Shown in pieces: positions 10,117-21,837 of a DNA stretch of 64,000 bases. The DNA comes from Symbiodinium natans. Lineage: Eukaryota; Sar; Dinophyceae; Suessiales; Symbiodiniaceae. Each line of letters starts with the position of its first letter. Position 1 is the first letter of the stretch. The stretch covers positions 408,713-472,712 of the forward strand of contig CAJNDS010002845.1 of assembly GCA_905221605.1 (NCBI GenBank). Reading direction: 5' to 3'. Position numbers and translations under genes: made by a program. The notes beneath the pieces are model-generated. The model worked only from the letters and a program-made list of their open reading frames with translations, ran no database searches and was not told where the DNA came from.

Positions 10117-10773
10117 ATGGTGAAAGCGATGTGCATGGCTGGAAATATCCTCGTGCAAATCAGCCCCTACCCCCAGGTGCAACGTTGGGAGCTTCGAGGC
10201 AGCACTGGGGAGTCGGATGCAGCGCCATATGTTTCGATTGCCTTCGGTGGCTGGCAGTGGTGCTACTATGGCTTCTTTGCGTACTTCATCACCTCTCGCA
10301 GTGGCTTTCTGATCCTTGTACATTCCAACTTCTTAGGGGCCATTTTGGGGTCATACTACATCATCACCTACTTCCGCAACTGCAAGAATCCGGAGATGCT
10401 CCAGAACTTGCAGAAGTATCTGGCTGCAGTTGTTGCCCTGATCCTGCTTCAAGTTTGCGCGCTCACAACGCTTCCTGTTGAGCGTGCTCTTTTCATGACT
10501 GGTCTGGTATCATCTTTCTGCAGCTTCGTTGGGGCCATTTCCATGCTCTTCTGCCTGCCAGCAGTGATCCGTGCGAAAGACAGCAGGGCCATTCCTGGAC
10601 CGCTGGTTGGGGCTAACTTTGCAAGCGCAGTGGTTTGGTGCATTTGTGGCTTGATGCTCTCAGATCCCATGATCGCTGCACCCAACGTCGTGTGCTGCCT
10701 GTCGTCCCTTCTGTGCTTGTACCTGAAGCGGCTCGACCAAAAATGCTTCGAGATTCTTGCGTTGAAGTTGTGA
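10117..10773 (+). CDS. SWEET-family sugar transporter (MtN3/saliva), single exon
   Basis: An uninterrupted 218-residue frame with seven predicted membrane segments in the 3+1+3 order of eukaryotic SWEETs. The first MtN3 unit has GNILVQISPYPQVQRW, then a charged Gly-Ser-Thr-Gly loop, then FLILVHSNFLGAILGSYY. A linker helix spans roughly residues 98-120. The second unit has MLFCLPAVIRAKDSRAIPGP, SAVVWCICG and ending DPMIAAPNVVCC. The Asn in HSN, the Trp in VVW and the Asn in APN match the sugar-pocket positions of the family. SWEETs move mono- or disaccharides across plasma or organelle membranes without energy input. Start chosen at the first ATG, just before membrane segment 1, giving a typical core length. 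The tail is short. No intron is needed, unlike the other recognised genes here. Substrate and direction cannot be read from sequence. Confidence 0.88.
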   Translation: MVKAMCMAGNILVQISPYPQVQRWELRGSTGESDAAPYVSIAFGGWQWCYYGFFAYFITSRSGFLILVHSNFLGAILGSYYIITYFRNCKNPEMLQNLQKYLAAVVALILLQVCALTTLPVERALFMTGLVSSFCSFVGAISMLFCLPAVIRAKDSRAIPGPLVGANFASAVVWCICGLMLSDPMIAAPNVVCCLSSLLCLYLKRLDQKCFEILALKL

Positions 10774-12400
10774 GCCTTCTTCTTACGCAGAAGAGCCGCT
10801 GACATGTTAAGGATGGTGTACCCGCATCCCGACGAGAGTGCGCAGGATGAAGTAGACGTGCCACGGCCGATCAAACAGAGGGGCTGGCAGCTTGCCTAAA
10901 CAGTGTGTAGTTTCGTGGTCCGTTGCATCACTTTGCAGGGCATGCGCCTTGTTTGCGCTTGCAGGGCCTTTGCAGTGTCTTGCAGTCTCAGGAAGCAGCT
11001 TGGGTTCCCGGAACCAACAGAAGCGACGCCGCTGGCTGTGAACACCCACAGCGGCACTGGTGGAACATTCTAAGATGCGTGTGCAACCCACAAGCCACCA
11101 CTTCGGGCTGCTATCCTTTAGACATGTTTAGAACACGTCTAAGAAGCCATGGCATCATAAGACTGAAGTTCGTTGTAACCCAATATTGAAGTGGATTGCT
11201 GACGGCGTGTATAGACAGCTTTGCCTCAACATTGCGGGCCGGCTGTGTGACCACAGCTGGTGCACAGCTGCGCCACACCCAAGGCCTCAGGTGCCACGCT
11301 GCTAGACTGCTAGTTGCGTGTGGCTCTCGACGCTCTGAATCACGTCACGTGTCATGCAGTGGCCATGATGAGAGCCTTGCAGCTGACAATGGGGCCGAGA
11401 GGGGGGGGGGGAAGCAAGAATGATTAAGGGTTGGAGAGATAGGCTTTGTTTCTTGCTTAACGAAAGCCTCAGGGCCACTGCACGGCACGCCTTTGACACC
11501 TACAGCACCCAAATCAGACCAGCAAGACCCGGCATAGTTCCGGAAGGCTGGCACGCGAAGCAAAAAGCTCTGCCAAATTGTAGACATGCCCGAGAATCAT
11601 GTGACTCTGTTAAGTCCTGACTGTTAAGTCCTGGCTGCACAGAGACCTATCCGGCAAGCGCTTTGAGGACTCCTCCAGAGTGGCAGAGTTCCTGAAGCCA
11701 CCATTCGGCACTGATGCAGGCAGCAGCTTTGGCAGCCGAGTGCAGTGGGATTAGGCGTGTCATGCAAACCTGTGGACATCTGTGGATCATGCAAGCCGCT
11801 TGTTTCCAGCATGTTGATCATCTCAGTGACATGCACGCTGGCACACTTCAGGGGTTCAGTTTAGTGGCGTCGCGCTTTTGCCAGGAGTGCCCCTGGAGGG
11901 TCTCAAAGAGTACTGGCGTCAAAACATCGCCGAAAGCCTAGCATTTTGAAGCGGATGCTGCGCAATTCTGCACGCACCCAGAGAGGTGCAATCGGTACGT
12001 GAAGCTTGCTCGAAGCAGCAACTAAGACTAGCTCGAATGCCCTTTTGAAGGTTGCTTGTCGGTACCACGTTGCTGAGGTCCGAAATCAGGATACTCAAAG
12101 CTACTTCTTGAAGAATGCGCCGTCGCTGCAAGGGAATGTTGTCTTGTTTTGCCTTGGATCACCCACTGTGTTTGGATCTCCACGTGCAGCTTGCTGCAAT
12201 GCACCCGCCCCGTGTCGCCTTTTGCACGTTCTCGAAACATCAAGAGGTTTCAACGACTTCCTCAATAAATCACAGTTGGACTGCGTGCACGGTGCTGTGC
12301 ACACCTCGTGCATCTTGCGTGATGACAGCTGGGTACATTGGATCGGAAGAGTATCGTGAGCCAAGGAGCTCTCGCGACTCTTTGAGCGAGTGGGCGCGGC
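10774..12400. other. No confident gene
   Basis: Several + strand frames are open (for example 11196-11423 and 12006-12359), but none shows a motif or supported exon borders. A short G-run lies at 11401-11411. Confidence 0.3.
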
Positions 12401-12419
12401 TTGAGATGCGATTCATGGG

Positions 12420-13783
12420 TCTGCTTTCTTTGATAAGTCACTCTGCCGTGCCTTCGGAAGGGGTGTGGAGCAACTTCAGGTGGAAATGCGCAGCCCGGAG
12501 GAACAGCTGCTGGCACAAGGCAGGAATCCCAGCAGAAAGGTGGTGGTTGACACGGTTTGAGGGGCTCTTCCGGCGATGAAGGATTGATATCGGTGTTGGG
12601 TTCGGTGTGCATATGCTTTGCAGCAGAGATTGGCTGAGGACATCACACACTTGTTCACCCAGTTGCAGCAGCTAGGATTTAAGAGCCTGCCATATTCCGA
12701 AGAAGGACTACAAACTCGGGCTCGAATAGCATGACAGTGTTGGTCAATGCCCAAAGCTATTAAGCTTGGCTAGTGTGTCACCTTTGTGTGTGTCACCATA
12801 GAGACGACTATGGCAAGGTTTTGTAAGCACAGCCAAGCTGAGAGGGTCGGCATTGCATCAGAACATACAGCTTGCGTTGAACCAGAAGAGCCGCTGTGCT
12901 GTGCGCATGTTGTTCGAGTTGTTGCCTACCAGCCCCCATGTCAGGCCGTGAATGGATTGAGCGAAACTCTGATCGTCTCGCACAGTACAGGAGCCAGACG
13001 GAACCCCAATTCCAGGACGGGGGATGGCCATTCTGGTATTTCAACCGTTAAAGCCTTTGAGATTCCCTCTATTGTGCTCGGCTGAGATGACATGATCCCT
13101 TTGCAAAACCTTTGGTGCCTCTGCAGAAGCATGAGATTACCATCTGCTTCGGATGATCGTGTGGCCAGCTGTGCAACAGGACACCAGGAGTTTTCGCGAT
13201 TTCCGCCGGAGAGATCGGTTGGACGCGCGATTCGGCGTGGAGTGGCAAACAGCAGAGGTTCTGGAAGTGAACTGGGAGGATGCTTGGTTAGCACAAGCGT
13301 GGCTCTTGTAGCTCTTGCACCTTGTCCCATGTATTGAGGTGCATTGATGTTGATCTATGTATTGGAGCAGCTATTTTCGTTGTGTACGTGTGTCAGAAAC
13401 GACCAGCTGTGAGGAGATGACTGTGCTGGTTCAGACCACTCAGCCGAACTCCGCAGCTCGCCCGAGCAGCGTTGGGGCTAGGTCGACCCCGAGTATCGTC
13501 GTGTGAGCCGTACGACATGCCTCTTGAGTAGGAGGTTTGCTATTCATCACCTTTGGGTGATGGCCGCATCCGCTAGAGTCGCAAAAGTAGGCTTCAATAC
13601 ACCCTGCCCGAAGCTTCGACAGTGTCTTGTTGCTTCGGCCTTGTACTGCCCAGTCCGATGCCCATGTCTTACGCTATCAGTTCCAAGAGTATGGCAAGCA
13701 TCGGTCGATGCTGCACATTGCCCATCATGAATCAGATCCGCCCTGGCCAACATGCCAAACGAGAGATGAGCACGAGCAGCTCT
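12420..13783 (+). CDS. Hypothetical protein exons, possibly the N-terminal part of the downstream USP gene
   Basis: At least five exon-like patches lie in a row. 12420-12538 contains VEQLQVEMRSPEEQLLAQ and precedes a GT donor. 12624-12734, after TTTGCAG, contains QRLAEDITHLFTQLQQLGF; the first two join in phase 0 and suggest a coiled coil. 12938-13051 starts at an ATG and contains EWIERNSDRLAQYRSQTEP. 13135-13311 contains RSFRDFRRRDRLDARFGVEW and VNWEDAWLAQAW. About 13657-13783 contains HVLRYQFQEYGKHRSMLHIA. No stop is forced between them if they are spliced. They lie directly upstream of the USP catalytic domain, so they may be its N-terminal half or a separate gene. I do not recognise a DUSP, UBL or other USP accessory domain in them. 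Confidence 0.45.
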
Positions 13784-13967
13784 GAGGTCAACTCTCCGAG
13801 CCCAAAGTCGCAGCGAGAGTGGATCCCAATGGAGTCGGAGAGGCTCGCCGAGTTCGAGACGAAGAGTCTCGGGGCTCAGAGCCGTCAGAGCCATTGTGGC
13901 TTGAGATGCGAAAAACATCGCGGTGCATTAAATGCAATTTTGCTCTCCGCCATGTGGCTGAGGCCAG

Positions 13968-16900
13968 CAGGCGGAGCACGAGGCCGAGCCAGCTCCACTC
14001 TTGGCTCGCTCGGTGAGCACTGGCGGCGTGTGCCCGCGTCCTGGGGCCTGCGGCCTTCAGAATCTGGGAAACACGTGCTTCATCAACTCCATGTTGTATC
14101 TTGCCGACTATTTCAAGAAAGAAACTTGCAATGCAGAGGGGTCGATGGGCACATGCCCACTTAGAAGCATCCCGCAGTAAGCCACGCCCTCCCAGGCAGT
14201 GCCTCTCAAATTCTACAGATCTTCGGTCGTTTTTTGCCGGCACTTCAGGATGCCTGGTCAAGAAGAAGAGTCGTTTCCTTTGTTGAGTTAAGATGGGATC
14301 TAAGATGATATTAAGATGATGCTCTGCCTGGACACGCCATGGAACCTAGAGGAAGTGTCCGTAGCGATAATCCGCATCGTTTCAAAACCTCTTGTCTCTT
14401 CTTTCCAGTACGGCTTGTGAATTTTGACCTTCACTTGTCTAACTGAATCCACTGCAGCCGTGCAATGGAGCAGTGCAATGGGCAGGCAATCCTCCAGCCT
14501 TTGTCAACCAGATCAGCACCTCGCCACTCTCCACAGAGGGTCGCATTGCGAGGGAGTTTTCGCAACTTCTTCGCCTGATGTGGTCCAACGAGCAGCTTGC
14601 ATGCAGGGAGGGCAGACATGGCGTAGCGGCGTAGCGGATTGCAGTCTTAGTCGTTGGCGCAGGTTTTTGCCATGCACAGCATGCAACTGCATGCAATGTA
14701 TTAGAGGCGATCCGGTTGGCAGCCGCAAGTAAAGCCCATTGCAAGCGCCCTGCACAATGGATCCTCGATACAGTCTCTGAAGTTGCAACCCACCCTAACC
14801 CACCCCAAGCTCCAGTCAAAACCATGAATGGTCACAGACCATTCCCTGCTTAGAGTGACCATGTCAACGTGCAACCAGAGGGACCTTAAACCAACTTAAA
14901 CTCCTCATAGTAAAGGCTGCGCCACTTCCTCGCTAGGGCCCACCCCAGCTGGGAAGTGGCGCGAGCCCGACGGGGGGGTTGAACTGTCGCGAAATGGGCT
15001 CGCCAGGAAACGGAGCGTGGCCCCCGCGGCACTGAAGAAGCTCATAGGCCAGAAGAGGCCCGAGTTCAGCGGCTTCTCGGCCGACTAAACCTCGAGGCAT
15101 AGGGTATTGCTGACACATGGCGCGTTCAGACTCTCGACCGTCAGTTTTTCTTGCCAAACCATGGAATCCCAGATATTTATCCGCATGGCGAGAACCGTAG
15201 CTCAGTGATATTTGCAGCTTCCTTAGCTAGCCAGGCTATCAGCAGCATGATGCTCAAGAGCTCTTGTGCTTCCTCCTGGATGCGCTGCATGAAGACGTGA
15301 ATCGAGCTCCGTATCCGTTTCCGCCTGCAGCCGAAGAAGAGGAGGATTCCACCAAACCAGAGGAAGAGCGGGCTAGGGAGATGTGGGAACAGCACAAAAG
15401 GCCAGGGACCCTGATTTCTGCAAGAGATTCCAAGGAGTTTTGTGAATGCGTTGCATGCACACAGCTCTGATTGCAGTTCTGCAGGCGTAGCGATTCGGAG
15501 ATTGTGGACCTGTTCCAGTTCCAGATCCGCTCCGAGCTGGAATGTCCAGAATGCCACAACGTGCATCCCGTCGCCATTTGCTCCATACTGTTCTGTGCAT
15601 TTCGTCTACAGTCAATCTACAGCGTCCCTCTTTTTCGTCAACGCGCGTTCGCACGATATTGCACTGGCGCCATTGCCGGCCCACTGGAGAAACACAGTGA
15701 AACACCACCTCATGACGTTTGAGGGAGTCCAATAAGGTCTAAGGACTCCCCTAAACATCCTCAAGCCTGCCTGAATCCTTGAGCCTCTGAGCCTCAGGAG
15801 CGTCACTTTTGACCCCATCATGTACCTTACGCTGCCTGTGCCGAAACCTCCGCACTCGGTGAGTGTGACGGTGGTGCCTGCAGACTACCCCCTTGCACCT
15901 TTGCAAACCATCGATCTGGAGGCCGGCTCCAGAAGGCATGATTCCTAAGATTTCCTAAGAGTGCCGTCGTCGGCTGTGAAACAGACGCCTCCTCCGCGAA
16001 AGGGGCATGTTCCTGCGCTTTTGTGCGTCACTGTCCCATGCCACATTTCCTTTGGCAGGTTGCGGAGACTGCTACGATGGAAGAGATGGAAAGTGCGCTT
16101 TGGACTGCCTTGGGTCGGACTCCCACGATTCCCTCGTGCTTTTGCTTTGGAGATGTCTGCTATGGACGAATCTACAAGCACTTCAACCCACATGATCTGG
16201 TCAGCACAATCCGACCAATGGACAACGTCCACGCATTTGAGGCGACTTGCTTGCTGAGAGCTTTCGGACGAGTCATGTCATAATCTGATAGCTGGAATTG
16301 CATGTGCCGCCATGGCGGCCTTAGGTTCAGTTTCAGGGGCTCTGGTCTTCTCAGTTTGGTAAAGTTTCGAAAGGTTTGGGAGCACGGTGAGAGCACAGAG
16401 AGTTTCCGCACCGGCTATCAAATGATCGATCGTCCTCTCATTGGCTTAATGTCGGCTTGGTCTACTGCAAGTGATCACCCAGATCAAGACTGTACAGCAT
16501 GCGGTGTGCATGTTGGATCACCTTTCACCAGGCTCGCTGGGGCTATCCGGGGGTTTCGGAGTTAGAATGCGGAAGGACGTTTATCTAACTCTCATTATGT
16601 TAACCGCTTAAAGGGTTTGAGGTTAAGTGGTTGTGGAGTGGAAGCCCTAGCTCCCAGACCCCTCTCGGCTCGGCCTGACCCAGTGTGCAGCTGGGCTGCC
16701 GTCTCACAATCATTCGAAGACCGTCTCTTGTAGTTTGCGATTTGTGCAGTGTGCTTGGCGGAGGTACAGCTCAGCCAAGATGTCAGCCCTGCGGATCATC
16801 ATTTCGTAGACGTGGTGGTCAGGAAGAGGGGCAAGGCCACAACAATGGCTGCTGGATCTGCTTGGCAGTATGACAAGTTCGACACGCCGCGGCTACTCGC

Positions 16901-17923
16901 CGTCACGCGCAATGCACAAAACTCAGATGTACATCACCAACTAACGAAGATGGCCGAGCACATGCTGAGTGCTTGCAACGTTCCTCCACCCTGGTCTTTC
17001 GAGATCTCAGCAGAGTTGGATCCAAGCGGCATGAGGGGCGGATTCTTGACTGCGCAGCAGCTTCTGCGATTGCTGGTCAGGTAGGCAAATTGTAACAAGA
17101 TGCCAAGACTAGGACAGCAAATAACTCGCAGGAGATCTCCTGCCGGACAGAGATACGCCCTTCCGGTCTGGTCCACGACCTCCTCAGACTTTGGGGATTG
17201 ACTTCGTTCAGGCGAACCTTGGATCTGAATTTCAGATTTGAGGCAAAGGGCGAGGACTTAATGGGCGGGTAATGTGTGAGAGATGCTGAGAGCAGGGGGG
17301 GAACATTGGGTAATGTAGGTAATTACGGGTCCGCCAGCACCACCAAGGAAGCAAGCAGACATGCTCAAAGAGGCATTGCCCAAGCCACCGCCAAATGGCA
17401 AAGGATCAAAGGGAGCTGGTGGTGGCACCACACTCATCTCCTGTCTGAAGAAAGGTATGGAGAGAGAAATCCTTGCCGAAGCAGAGCCATGGGTCGCGTG
17501 AGGCATTTTTTGAAAGAAGGCTCCTGATGCGGTTTTTACGATATAATCTTTTGTCTGGTCTTGCTACAGCTGGTCTGAGGACAGTGTGTACTGCCGGAAG
17601 TGCAAAGAGTTCCGGCGCCAAAGCAAGAAACTGGACGTGTGGTCTCTACCTCCTTTGCTGATTGTTCATCTGAAACGCTTCGGCCGGGAAAGGCAGATGT
17701 TCGTAAAACCTGCACAGCCTCGGGAAGCCAACAACGCCTCATTGCTCTTGATTGACGACTCCCTAAGAAGCCACAGGAGCTGCACGCGCCAACCCGCTTC
17801 TGACAGCCCTGCTTCTTGCCAGGCTTGATGGCCCTTTGGTCAAGCTGCGGTGCGCAGTGGATTTCGAGCCACAGCTGGATCTGCAGGCTGGCGGTGGAAT
17901 GCATGGTGTGTGCGAGAGTGAGA

Positions 17924-17958
<35 letters not shown>

Positions 17959-18598
17959 CGAAGAAAGTCTCGAGTGCAGCCTTTGCAGGAGTTCATGCGT
18001 GGATCCAGCTGCACGAGCACGAGATTTCAGCTGTATGGAGTCGTGAACCATCATGGCAACGTCGGCGGAGGGCACTACACAGCACATGCAGTGCTGCGGC
18101 TCCAAACACACCAAGAAAACCTCGTCCTTGCAGATGTTGAGCCCTTCTAGCCACTGGCCGGATGGATCGAATGCCGAGGTCGTGACATCACCGGCTCCAG
18201 ATCCGCTTGACCAAGGCGAGTGGTACAACTTCAATGACTCCTTGGTCGAGAAGGCCTTGGCACATCTTGGCACCAGATCCTTTTTTCAAGAGTCTTAGGG
18301 AAGTTTTCATGGAGAAAACTTGCTTGGGGGGGTTGACGCATGGCGAGACGGCTATCTGCAGGCAAGCCTTGCTGATCTGGACAAGGAGGCCTGCTTTTCT
18401 CGGTTGCTGCTCAAGGTTGCGATTTGGGAGCTGTAGCCTTGCAGCACAAGCTCGCAACACACATCTATGACACTAGCAGCCACTGGCAGCATTCCAGACC
18501 TTGTGCTTGATGATGGCACAATTCTAGACACTTCTCAATTTACAAGTTTCCTGCGACAGGCTGCATACGTCCTGTTCTACCACCGCATCGATTCCTGA
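13968..18598 (+). CDS. Ubiquitin carboxyl-terminal hydrolase (USP/UBP family, C19), about 16 exons
   Basis: Removes ubiquitin from proteins as a Cys protease. Exons joined with matching phase: 13968-14095, 14196-14239, 14486-14591, 15007-15071, 15235-15400, 15485-15562, 15798-15858, 16059-16241, 16764-17080, 17212-17268, 17348-17485, 17570-17692, 17823-17886, 17989-18090, 18179-18253, 18560-18598. Motifs in order: Cys box [12 protein letters not shown] (catalytic Cys codon 14076), [20 protein letters not shown], the Cys pair [23 protein letters not shown], the second Cys pair [24 protein letters not shown], and the His box [18 protein letters not shown] (His codon 18073). WYNFNDS carries the third catalytic position as Asn-Asp, and AYVLFYHR precedes the stop. 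The 16059-17080 region matches the insert of USP4/11/15-type enzymes. The join of 18090 to 18179 and the last intron are the least certain. Ten of fifteen introns begin with GC. Confidence 0.92.
17924..17960 (+). repeat. (GT)n/(CG)n microsatellite inside a USP intron
   Basis: About 13 GT units followed by five CG units inside the GC-AG intron 17887-17988, between the LDLQ and EFMRG codons of the protease gene. Confidence 0.95.
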
Positions 18599-20070
18599 GA
18601 CGCCTCGAAGAAGCGTGGGAGCCAATCAGTGGAGGTAGTCATGCTTGACCGTCCCTCAGGCACAGCTTTCTTGGGCAAAAGTTCTGATGCTGCCCTGCGA
18701 GACTGCACTGGCGGGCCGCCATTGAAGCCTTAAAAGCAGTTAAAAACAGGCAGCGGTGTGCGGCAAGGCCTCTGGAAACTGCTCAAAGGCAGCATGGCCA
18801 CGTCCTTGCCACCTGCCAGCCCATCGCAGAGAGTAGGAACAGTAGAACAGAGTAAGGTCGCCCGTGTAGCTCTCCGGCAGTCTCTGTCATGATCAGGCAA
18901 AACACCTGACAGCATTACTGCAAATGATGCTCTGCTTCCAGTCCTCGACTGTGCAGATGACTGTGGCTTTCACTTGCACGCATGCAAGTTGCCAGCCGCA
19001 GCTTGTGCAGAAAGAGCTTTGGCCAATTGCTGCATTGTCACACCATGCGCTTTGCTTGCACTGGCCAACAACATTGCATGTTCAGAGGCAGTCCTGAGAG
19101 CACTCGAGGCGAGCATCGTCACCAAGAGTGCCGCAACGTCTGCATGCGCACGCTCCAGCGCATGGCTTAACACAGGGATGATGCGTATACATAATGGGAT
19201 GGACGTGGTTTGCACTACTGTAGAGCACACCTGCTGGCATCGGAATCCATGGATTGCAGTGTTTCTGTGTGGTCTGCTTGGAGTATTCATCATCATGTTT
19301 GAATACCTTTCCTGCTTTTGAACTCAAGGCGTGGTTGCATTGTACCTATCACCAACATCATCCTCATCATGGATATGACCACTGTACCTGCTGAACAGCA
19401 TTGAACTGCCGTTCATGTTATAGTGAATTGACTAGTGCCAGCGGACTAGTCCAGTAGTTCTGTCCATGCAAGCATAGACGCAGTGCTCGTACTGCGAAGA
19501 CACGTCCAGACAAGTCCTCTCATGTCCTCTCACAACCGTTGAGGTCGCAGCAGTTGGCCACACGCGTTCAGAACTTATCGGCACATGCCCATAGTGCCGT
19601 GATGTGCCGTGTTTGTTCATGAGCTCATGACAATTAGCCTCACAAGGTTGAACCTGGCTTGTGAACTCGGAGCTCAAGGGATGGTGTGAGACGCTCAGGG
19701 AGTTGCGCACCTGCTGAACCCTGAGAACGGTGAAAGTGTCATTTTCTAACCCATGGAAAAGTCCCAGCTAAGTCCAACATCAGCGAGCTTCGGTGCCTTG
19801 CTGACGGCTTTTCAGAGAGCTCTCTTCTGGGTGGGGGGCCCTTGGCTCCACATTCATCGAATTAAGATGTTAACCTTTTAATTTAAACGAGAGTGTGACG
19901 TGCTAGGAATTGCTAGGAGCAGTCCCTGCTGACCCTTGGGACGCTCTCGGAGACATTGGGACTGGATGCCTGCTCCTCGGGGCTGCTCATCACCTCGGGG
20001 GAGAGCACGAAATTGGAGTTGACGTCCTCGAAAGTGCTTTGGTCGCGCATTAACTGCGCAAACTCTAGAA
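18599..20070. other. No confident gene downstream of the USP gene
   Basis: A 115-codon + frame at 18974-19321 is Cys/Ala-rich with a hydrophobic C-terminus (PWIAVFLCGLLGVFIIMFEY). It has no recognised family, and an overlapping frame competes with it. The rest shows nothing I can support. Confidence 0.3.
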
Positions 20071-20364
20071 GTGGGAGCTCTGTTCATCCTGTGCTGTTGC
20101 GTTCAATCCGCCTCCTCGGCGTTCCTCTCTGCGTGCACCTGTGGTGCTGTGATTACGCTGCAAGGCCTTCTGAACCCTGTACTTGAGATCAGAAGAAAGG
20201 GGGATGTTTGGAGAGATTCGTCTCGGTCATTTGTTGCGCCCTTGCATAGCACCGCCCAGATCAAGACTGCTGGGGCGGCATTGGCTGCCTGTGCTGCGTC
20301 CCGACGCTGGTGCGAGGCAGTGCTACGACGTGCTGGGATGTGCTTCGTGGATGTTCATGGGTAG
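20071..20364 (+). CDS. PPR-like motif exon
   Basis: Within this frame, 20262-20321 encodes KTAGAALAACAASRRWCEA, the same helix pattern (A-C-A-x-x-x-x-W) as the PPR-like exons near 0.6-1.1 kb. It is flanked by CAG upstream and by GTGCTACG downstream (a possible GT donor), so the exon would be about 20 codons. The rest of the frame is Cys-rich and may be intronic. A long gene with one repeat per exon is possible; I could not find enough further repeats to prove it. Confidence 0.35.
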   Translation: MGALFILCCCVQSASSAFLSACTCGAVITLQGLLNPVLEIRRKGDVWRDSSRSFVAPLHSTAQIKTAGAALAACAASRRWCEAVLRRAGMCFVDVHG

Positions 20365-20405
20365 CTGCAAACAGGGTCATAAACACCCTAAGTAGGGTTA
20401 TACGT

Positions 20406-20446
20406 TGTAAGTATAGGTACCATAAGTAGAGCCATACTTACAACTA
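20406..20446. repeat. Short inverted repeat (hairpin)
   Basis: GTTGTAAGTAT at about 20409 is mirrored by ATACTTACAAC ending about 20443, with a loop of about 13 bases. Function unknown; it is too weakly placed to call a terminator. Confidence 0.6.
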
Positions 20447-20679
20447 TCCATGGACCTCCAGGTAGGGCTGCTTAGCAATCTGCCGCGATCAGGCTTTGAA
20501 TGCCTTGAGTTGGAGGAATTGAAGGTTGCCGGCAGTGTACTGAAGTTCCTGATGATACGCATGGGTGCGCAAGAACCCCGACCGCACTATTCACGAAATG
20601 ACTCAGTGCCGCCCATCCAGCACGAGACTCTACTGATGGAAAACGCGAATTCGGCAACTGGAGAGGTCTCGGCCATACT

Positions 20680-21114
20680 TTGGAACCTTCAGCTCGTTCA
20701 GCTGCAGCCCGTCTTGGCCTCAGCCCGGGGTCAGCTCACTGGGCTCACTGGATGGAACTCTTGGACTCTGGGCAACAAGGGCTTGTAAAGTCATGCGGCT
20801 TGCAACATGCCCCTCTTAGTGGAATTTCTCTCTCATTTCCCTTTTTCAAGTCCCGCCGAAGCAGCACGCTGCAAAGGACATGCAACCCCAGGCCAACCCG
20901 ACAGACAATTCGATGTGAAGTTCTCACGGCAGTTCAAGTGCACCATACCAATCCCAACCATGCCGGCTGTGACCTATGGCTCACTTCTGACGTACGGGCC
21001 AATAATGGCCAAGATGGACCACGTCAAGCCACAGAGTTGCTCCGTGGCAGTGCCGTGCGCCAAGGACGCCTGGATGCAGGAGTGGGCCTTGAAGTCCTTG
21101 AACGTGCAAAGTGA
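20680..21114 (+). CDS. Unrecognised open frame
   Basis: The last third (from about 20990) reads like a helical soluble protein with ATELLRGSAVRQG and GVGLEVLERAK, loosely similar to helical repeats. A second frame over the same bases is also open (20807-21316), so the coding frame is not settled. No family assigned. Confidence 0.2.
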   Translation: MEPSARSAAARLGLSPGSAHWAHWMELLDSGQQGLVKSCGLQHAPLSGISLSFPFFKSRRSSTLQRTCNPRPTRQTIRCEVLTAVQVHHTNPNHAGCDLWLTSDVRANNGQDGPRQATELLRGSAVRQGRLDAGVGLEVLERAK

Positions 21115-21837
21115 CAGCGGAAGTGCCTTGCCAAGATGTCCGATTCCAGTCTTGGGAGCTCTTGTATGCTTCGCTCTTAGATCAAGAGATCCCAGGTCGC
21201 AGTGTGCAAGCGCTGCAGAGTTTGAGCATTATTGGTCGATGCCTTGGCTTGTAGCACTAAGCAACTCTACTGTTTTTCTTCTCTGGCTCTGTCGTGCATG
21301 TGTACCTGGTAGTTGACCTGTTCGAGCTTCAGGTTTGCGACCAGGCAGAGCATCAGAAGCTTCAGAAGCCGCAGAGTCGATTCGCAACACTGCAAGCCGT
21401 CAAAAATGCGCGAAAGGCTGGCATGAGAGAGCAACAGCCTCTTGCATTGCACTGCCAAAGCGCAGGAGGAAGAGCAGTTGGCCGAGTCTCAGGCTGGTTC
21501 TGTCCCCCGCCATCATAGTTCGCAAGGTTCAACAGTGGGCCAATGGTTGTGATGTGACCCCCAAGTGTGACCTTGTGACCAAGGGCAGCCCCTGTCGTAT
21601 AGGGTATAAAGGACCTCGCAATCTAGATCAACCCCATACTCCTGTATTTGTGGATGTGTTTTTGGCTGGCATGCGTAGGAATAGGACGCGGCTTTCTTGT
21701 AACCTTATATGCTCTCCGTCGGTGTGCGCTCGGTCGAAAGAGAGCTTGTGGGAGGACACGCAATACGTCGCCATGCGGGAACAGATTGACAAGAAAGCCG
21801 TCGGCAAACGTTCTGAGCAGCGCTTGCCCCAGCGCCT

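Noticed and set aside
17536-18273. 245-codon minus-strand frame
   Set aside because: It is antisense to well-supported USP exons and includes the GT-repeat; a shadow frame.
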